DNA from: an uncultured Paenibacillaceae bacterium
Lineage (GTDB): Bacteria > Bacillota > Bacilli > Paenibacillales > CALAME01
Length of the DNA stretch: 16,904 bases
Assembly (NCBI GenBank): GCA_937983035.1
Contig: CALKAN010000037.1
Span: 1-16,904, forward strand
Direction: 5' to 3'
This document shows positions 12,945 through 16,904 of this stretch, piece by piece (position 1 is the stretch's first letter; each line of letters opens with the position of its first letter). Made by a program: the position numbers and the translations under genes. Below the pieces are notes generated by a model. That model saw only the letters and a list, made by a program, of their open reading frames with translations, was not told where the DNA came from and searched no databases.

Positions 12945-14291
12945 TTATTGCAGGTGGTGCTCGTCAGTTCGATCAGCATTGATGTCATAGTAAGAGCGAT
13001 CAGAAGGTTTCAGCTTGCGAACTTCGATTTTGCGGATGCGGTGCTTTTCTTTGTCCAATATTTTAAAAGCCAAGCCGTTGTAAACCCATTCTTCGCCTTC
13101 TTTTAAAGCAGAATGACGGTTGTACAGCCATCCGCCAATCGTGTCAAAGTCTTCAGATTCAATATCCGTATGTAAAATATGGTTAATACTATTGACGGGA
13201 ACTTTGCCGTCGACGATCAAGTGTGAATCATTCAATTGCTCGATTTCCGGCTTTTCTCCTTGATCGAATTCATCCCGTATTTCGCCCACGATTTCTTCCA
13301 GAATATCTTCAATTGTGATCATGCCGGAAGTGCCGCCGTATTCATCGAGCAAAATCGCCAGCTGCACGTTTTGTTTTTGCATTTTTTTCAACAAATCGCT
13401 GATCATGATTTCATCGAGAACGGTCATGGCAGGCTGCAGCAATTTTCTTAAGTCAAAATTTTCTTGTCCATTGTAATTCAGAAAGACATGCTTGGCATGC
13501 AAAATGCCGATGATATGATCTTTATCGCCATCGATGACAGGAAAACGGGAAAAGCGCTCACGCCGAATGATTTTCAAATTGTCTTCTACAGAATCGTTAA
13601 TATCGAGGCAGACCATATCTGTGCGCGGAACCATAATTTCTCTTGCATGCAATTCATCAAAAGTAAAAATATTGTTTACATAACCGAACTCGGACTGATT
13701 GATATTGCCGCTCTTATAACTTTCTGTCAAAATTAACCGAAGTTCTTCCTCGGAATGCGCTTCTTCATGCTCTTTTGCAGGTTCAAATCCGAACATGCGC
13801 ACAAGCCAAATGGCAGAACCGTTCAAAACCCAGATTAAAGGATAGGCAGCTTTGTAAAACCAAATAATCGGTTTAGCCAGCAGTTTCGTAATGGCTTCAG
13901 CTTTTTGGATGGCGATCGTTTTTGGAGCTAATTCACCGAAGACGACATGCAAATAAGTCATGATTAAAAAAGCAGCCAAAAAAGATATGATAGGCACGAC
14001 TGAGCCGGGCAGATCAAATCGAATGAACAGCGGCTGCAAAATTCGTTCCATCGTCGGCTCGCCGAGCCAGCCTAAGCCCATTGCCGTAATGGTGATGCCC
14101 AACTGACATGCGGCCAAATAACCGTCTAAATTACCGGTGACTTTTTTTACTGCCATTGCATTTTTTTCACGGTTTAAGACCATTTGTTGAACTCTGCTTG
14201 GACGAACGCGGACAATGGCAAACTCCGCCGCAACGAAAAAGGCAGTAGCAATAATGAGAACAGCGACTAATATAAAATTAACTGTTAACAT
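12945..14291 (-). CDS. CNNM/DUF21-CBS-CorC family membrane protein (HlyC/CorC-type, cation transport or tolerance)
   Basis: A 448-residue integral membrane protein; relatives are linked to magnesium/cobalt efflux or homeostasis. The DUF21/CNNM domain (about 1-190) has about four hydrophobic segments ('FILVAVLIIATAFFVAAEFA', 'IISFLAAFLIMTYLHVVFGE') and the conserved GELAPK. A CBS pair follows (about 205-335): 'EIMVPRTDMVCLD', 'RFSRFPVIDGDKDHIIGIL', 'QLAILLDEYGGTSGMITIED'. The C-terminal CorC_HlyC domain (about 345-430) contains 'DGKVPVNSINHIL' and 'DTIGGWLYNRH'. The start ATG (14291-14289) is preceded on the minus strand by AAGGAG at an 11-nt spacing, slightly long. A weak TTGGGA-N19-GATAAT promoter candidate (14318-14348) lies upstream. 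The stop codon lies inside a perfect 14-bp palindrome (12936-12949). The gene runs against the competence/flagellar block and has no obvious functional link to it. Confidence 0.92.
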   Translation of the reverse strand: MLTVNFILVAVLIIATAFFVAAEFAIVRVRPSRVQQMVLNREKNAMAVKKVTGNLDGYLAACQLGITITAMGLGWLGEPTMERILQPLFIRFDLPGSVVPIISFLAAFLIMTYLHVVFGELAPKTIAIQKAEAITKLLAKPIIWFYKAAYPLIWVLNGSAIWLVRMFGFEPAKEHEEAHSEEELRLILTESYKSGNINQSEFGYVNNIFTFDELHAREIMVPRTDMVCLDINDSVEDNLKIIRRERFSRFPVIDGDKDHIIGILHAKHVFLNYNGQENFDLRKLLQPAMTVLDEIMISDLLKKMQKQNVQLAILLDEYGGTSGMITIEDILEEIVGEIRDEFDQGEKPEIEQLNDSHLIVDGKVPVNSINHILHTDIESEDFDTIGGWLYNRHSALKEGEEWVYNGLAFKILDKEKHRIRKIEVRKLKPSDRSYYDINADRTDEHHLQ

Positions 14292-14428
14292 AACCGGTCC
14301 GGCTCCTTCGTAATCCGATTATCAAGCATCCTTTTTCATTTTTCCCAATGAAGTGATTTTCATCCAACAGAGTGTGCGAACCGATGCAGCAAATCATCGA
14401 ATGGGGGCGCAAATCAGTAAGGCATATA

Positions 14429-14458
14429 TTGTCAATTATGGATCTTATAGATTACACT
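14429..14458 (+). promoter_or_regulatory. Candidate sigma-A promoter for the flagellar operon
   Basis: TTGTCA (14429-14434, 5 of 6) and TACACT (14453-14458, 4 of 6) are separated by 18 nt, ending 39 nt before the yvyF start codon. A promoter is expected here because the upstream gene is divergent. Sequence-only prediction. Confidence 0.4.
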
Positions 14459-14497
14459 AAAGTTAAATATCCGGAGAAGAGTGAAAGGGGTATCCAA

Positions 14498-14887
14498 ATG
14501 AAGTTAAATATTGATAATTGTCCTCGCTGCGGCAAAATATACACCGTCAATCCGCAATATCTTTGCAAAGAATGTTTGCAGAAAGTTGAAGAGCAATATC
14601 AATTGTGCGTGGAATATTTGCGCGAACATCGTTATGCATCGATTCAGCAATTGAGTGAAGGCACAGGGGTACCTGTTTCGCAGATTTCAAAATTTATTAT
14701 GGAGGGGCGCATCTCTGCCGCTCAAGGACCGGGATTAACTTATCCGTGCGAAACTTGCGGCAAGCCGATCCGTTCACAAAAGTTGTGTGACAGCTGCCGT
14801 AAGCGGCTTCAACAAGGCTGGATGAAGGAAGAAGAGAAGAAAAGCCAAATGCAAGGAAAGTCCGCATATAAAATTAAAGAGGAGTAA
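14498..14887 (+). CDS. yvyF: YvyF/TIGR03826-type flagellar-region zinc-ribbon protein
   Basis: A small protein of unknown molecular function that sits upstream of flgM across Bacillales flagellar loci. At 129 residues it is close to B. subtilis YvyF (about 139). Two zinc-ribbon-like cysteine sets frame the protein: C8, C11, C23, C26 ('NCPRCGKIY', 'LCKEC') and C84, C87, C97, C100 ('YPCETCGKPI', 'LCDSC'). Between them 'YASIQQLSEGTGVPVSQISK' looks like a helix-turn-helix. The frame is open from 14372, but AAAGGGG (14484-14490), 7 nt before ATG 14498, and the family N-terminus fix the start. The HTH plus zinc ribbons suggest a regulatory role (inference). Confidence 0.85.
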   Translation: MKLNIDNCPRCGKIYTVNPQYLCKECLQKVEEQYQLCVEYLREHRYASIQQLSEGTGVPVSQISKFIMEGRISAAQGPGLTYPCETCGKPIRSQKLCDSCRKRLQQGWMKEEEKKSQMQGKSAYKIKEE

Positions 14888-15237
14888 ACTAACATTTTGT
14901 CGTGCAATTTCCGATATTAAAAATAGCAAGGCATTCAATGGGCTTATGATAAAACTTAAGCTTTTGCCAATCTGATAAAGTTAACATGGCTGAATCGGCT
15001 GTGGAGATGGAAGAAGATGATGTTTCAGTGAAATAAGCGAAAATAATGCCGTGAATATACAAGAGTTGGTGATTTAAAGCAGGGATGTTTCGTGCAGCAG
15101 ATGCTCCGTAAGCAGACGTGCAAGACCGGTCTAGAAATAGGCAACAAGCGGTGTTTAAATCAACGGCTCGCTGCTCATGTGCAAGCAAGCTGCTGCATCA
15201 TTTGGAATGAGGTTTAAGGAAAGCTGAGGTGAAATTG
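14888..15237 (+). other. yvyF-flgM intergenic region
   Basis: About 350 bp with no credible gene. One short open stretch starting ATG 14986 (16 codons) has no ribosome binding site. The region carries a candidate sigma-D promoter near its start and the GAGGTGA ribosome binding site of flgM at its end (15226-15232). Confidence 0.55.
14890..14917 (+). promoter_or_regulatory. Candidate sigma-D promoter for flgM-flgN-flgK
   Basis: TAAC (14890-14893, one mismatch to TAAA) and TCCGATAT (14910-14917, close to the sigma-D -10 GCCGATAA) are separated by 16 nt, compatible with the known 14-16 nt. B. subtilis flgM also has a sigma-D promoter, which creates the FlgM feedback loop. The resulting leader would be long, about 310 nt. 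Confidence 0.5.
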
Positions 15238-15648
15238 GTGAAGGTTTCACATATACAACGGATACAGTCCGTGCAGAAATACCAGCACAATCACGATCGT
15301 CCAGTCGGAACAGCGAAAAGTCAATCGAAAAAGAAAGAAGATCAGGTGCAAATTTCCGAAAAAGCGAAGGAACTTTTGCATCACGCAGAAGCAGCCAAAC
15401 ATTCACAAAAAATAGATCCGACTGCGAATGCGAAAATTCGAGGAGATGCTTCATTGCAACTAAATGAGAAGGTTCAGGGTGCAGAGGCTGTGCAATCGCA
15501 TGCTGTGCAAGAAACAGCTGTCAAAGATCCGCACCGAATGGAAAAGCTGCAGAGGTTAAAGCAAGAAATTGATGCAGGCACTTATAAAGTGGATGCTCGA
15601 AAGCTTGCGGAAAAAATGTTGCCTTATATGTTTCGAGATGATAAATAA
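15238..15648 (+). CDS. flgM: Anti-sigma-D factor FlgM, enlarged by a central insertion
   Basis: FlgM binds sigma-D and holds it inactive until the hook-basal body is complete. Family features are the N-terminal 'QVQISEKAKELL' (36-47) and the C-terminal sigma-binding block 'MEKLQRLKQEIDAGTYKVDA' followed by 'RKLAEKML' (101-128). It is 136 residues against about 88 in B. subtilis; an Ala/His/Gln-rich stretch (about 48-98) separates the two blocks. The frame opens at GTG 15229, but that codon overlaps the Shine-Dalgarno GAGGTGA (15226-15232). GTG 15238, 5 nt downstream, gives an N-terminus 'MKVSHIQ' like other FlgM proteins. First gene of flgM-flgN-flgK. Confidence 0.88.
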   Translation: MKVSHIQRIQSVQKYQHNHDRPVGTAKSQSKKKEDQVQISEKAKELLHHAEAAKHSQKIDPTANAKIRGDASLQLNEKVQGAEAVQSHAVQETAVKDPHRMEKLQRLKQEIDAGTYKVDARKLAEKMLPYMFRDDK

Positions 15649-15653
15649 CCGAG

Positions 15654-15718
15654 CTGAGAACCAATTTACGTTGAGAATCGATTTGCGATGAGAAATGATT
15701 GAGATGGAAAATTCTCAG
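15654..15718. repeat. 17-bp degenerate tandem repeat after flgM
   Basis: CTGAGAACCAATTTACG (15654-15670), TTGAGAATCGATTTGCG (15671-15687) and a weaker ATGAGAAATGATT copy (from 15688). The block is bounded by the inverted words CTGAGAA (15654-15660) and TTCTCAG (15712-15718). It lies within the 258-bp flgM-flgN gap, where I see no gene. No T tract follows, so it is not called a terminator. Confidence 0.6.
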
Positions 15719-15906
15719 AAGAAATTTGAAATGAATCGTTGCCAGAGTCAGGATGAAGAGATTATTGTGAGAATTTGCAGCAAGAGCAGACGATTTATCG
15801 ATCAATCGATTTTCATGGGATTCAAAAACAGTGAATCGGTGAAAATGCAGTTTAACGAGCTGCTGGTGTGAAGCGAAAATGACGGACGGATAAGGGGAAA
15901 CGCACA

Positions 15907-16404
15907 ATGGTCTACGAAGCATTGATCCGTAACTTAGAGCAGTCCTGCCAAATTTGTCAAGAGTTAAAAGTTTATGCTGAAAAGAAAAAAGACGTTGTCA
16001 TTCACAACTATTTGGATGAACTGAACCGGATTGTTTATGCCGAAAATAAGCTCGTTCAGCAGGCTGACGCGCTGGAGCAAGAACGGCAGCAATTAGCAGT
16101 TAAATATATGCAGCACAGCGGCTTCATGCCTGTCGGCCAGATCTCGATGTCGGTCATCATTGGCGTCACGCATGATGCGCAGCGAAAACAAGAGCTGATG
16201 AAGCTGCAGAAACAGCTTAGTGAATTGGTGAATGATCTGAAGGAACGCAATGATTTAAACCAGCAGTTAATTCAGCAGTCGCTTGACTATTTGCAGTTTC
16301 ATTTGGAATTGCTGGTGGAAGATGGCGGCGACGCTGTTACTTACCAGCATCCGGCGGCAGCGAAGGCAAAGCTGGGATATTCTTCGTTCGATGCGAAAGT
16401 TTAA
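15907..16404 (+). CDS. flgN: Flagellar export chaperone FlgN
   Basis: Cytosolic chaperone that keeps FlgK and FlgL unfolded and delivers them to the flagellar export apparatus. At 165 residues and almost entirely helical/coiled coil, it fits the family: 'LEQSCQICQELKVYAEKKKD', 'AENKLVQQADALEQERQQLA', and 'LKERNDLNQQLIQQSLDYLQ' near the C-terminus. Start ATG 15907 follows AAGGGG (15891-15896), with a slightly long 10-nt spacing. It sits between flgM and flgK as in B. subtilis (yvyG). Family identification rests on context plus the helical FlgN pattern. Confidence 0.85.
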   Translation: MVYEALIRNLEQSCQICQELKVYAEKKKDVVIHNYLDELNRIVYAENKLVQQADALEQERQQLAVKYMQHSGFMPVGQISMSVIIGVTHDAQRKQELMKLQKQLSELVNDLKERNDLNQQLIQQSLDYLQFHLELLVEDGGDAVTYQHPAAAKAKLGYSSFDAKV

Positions 16405-16531
16405 CGGATAACAGTTTGCAACCGTGAATACACGAGTCATAAAGCCGCGGAAAATTGAGCTTGAAGGATGGATTGGCATTAGTTTGTGAAGCTAAAACGG
16501 TTGGCAAGGTTATAGATTGGGAGGAATGGGC

Positions 16532-16904
16532 GTGAGATCAACTTTTACCGGCATAGAAATCAGCAAGCGGGGGCTGTTCGCGCAACAGGCTGCATTGCAG
16601 ACGACCAGCCATAATATCGCCAATGCGAATACAAAAGGGTATTCGAGACAAATAGTCAATCTTTCGGCCGCGCGTCCGATTGAAGCTTTAGGGATGAACC
16701 GTTCGACCATTCCGGGGCAAAGCGGCATGGGCGTCGATATTCAATCGATTACCCGCATTCGGGAAGCTTTTTTGGACAAGCAATATTACAACGAAAGCAA
16801 ATATTACGGCGAATGGACGGTGCGCCGGGATACGATTGAAAAAATTGAAGGTATCTTTAATGAACCGTCGGACACCGGAATTCGGCAAGTCATGGATAAT
16901 TTCT
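16532..16904 (+). CDS. flgK: Hook-filament junction protein FlgK (HAP1), 3' partial
   Basis: First of the two junction proteins connecting hook and filament, exported through the flagellar apparatus with help from FlgN. 'STFTGIEISKRGLFAQQAAL' and 'SHNIANANTKGYSRQ' are the conserved N-terminal flagellar rod/hook signature, and 'GMGVDIQSITRIREAFLDKQ' is FlgK-specific. Frame: an in-frame ATG at 16526 is only 1 nt from the Shine-Dalgarno GGGAGG (16519-16524), so GTG 16532 with a 7-nt spacing is preferred; it gives the usual M-x-S-T-F start. About 124 codons are visible before the window ends. Confidence 0.93.
   Translation, partial: MRSTFTGIEISKRGLFAQQAALQTTSHNIANANTKGYSRQIVNLSAARPIEALGMNRSTIPGQSGMGVDIQSITRIREAFLDKQYYNESKYYGEWTVRRDTIEKIEGIFNEPSDTGIRQVMDNF

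Noticed and set aside
12936..12949. Palindrome AATAACCGGTTATT over the CorC-type gene stop as a terminator
   Set aside because: It has no loop and no T tract and is only 14 bp long, so it is not credible as an intrinsic terminator.
14986..15036. 16-codon acidic ORF in the yvyF-flgM gap
   Set aside because: No ribosome binding site, no known counterpart, and the length is expected by chance.

Overview
The window reads as a chromosomal segment of a mid-GC Gram-positive of the order Bacillales, most likely a Paenibacillaceae member. The evidence is the degS-degU / comFA-comFC / yvyF-flgM-flgN-flgK gene order, strong AAGGAGG-type ribosome binding sites, and a secreted protein ending in a copper-amine-oxidase-like 'stalk' domain, a feature common in Paenibacillus. 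The genus is an inference from gene content only.

Layout. (1) 1-2202: the 3' part of a sugar-type ABC transporter solute-binding protein (+) converges on an AraC-family regulator with a cupin sensor (-). (2) 2203-2597: an AT-rich control region with a candidate promoter for the AraC gene and a degenerate tandem duplication upstream of the next gene. (3) 2598-5444: a large exported phosphodiester glycosidase-family protein. (4) 5516-7601: the DegS histidine kinase and DegU response regulator. (5) 7657-8070: a small membrane-anchored protein resembling the first half of a family 2 glycosyltransferase, whose Shine-Dalgarno lies inside a 14-bp hairpin; a clear terminator follows. (6) 8206-11695: comFA and comFC, the DNA-uptake ATPase and its phosphoribosyltransferase-fold partner, with no comFB between them. 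Both proteins carry low-complexity segments encoded by DNA repeats. (7) 11696-12944: a 1.25-kb gene-free interval made largely of degenerate repeats: a 36-bp array, scattered copies of a short core, and an 8-unit 44-bp array with 175-bp higher-order periodicity. (8) 12945-14291: a CNNM/CBS/CorC-type membrane protein on the minus strand. (9) 14498 to the end: the late flagellar operon: YvyF-type zinc-ribbon protein, anti-sigma factor FlgM, chaperone FlgN and the start of hook-filament junction protein FlgK.

Together the plus-strand genes form the transition-state, competence and motility block known from Bacillus: DegS-DegU sets the exoenzyme/competence/motility decision, ComFA-ComFC drive transformation, and FlgM-FlgN-FlgK control sigma-D and hook-filament assembly. 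The backbone is conserved biology. The unusual material is repeat DNA, in the comFC-corC interval and inside comFA and comFC, plus the ribosome-binding-site hairpin downstream of degU. I found no CRISPR array, tRNA, rRNA, complete insertion sequence or phage module.
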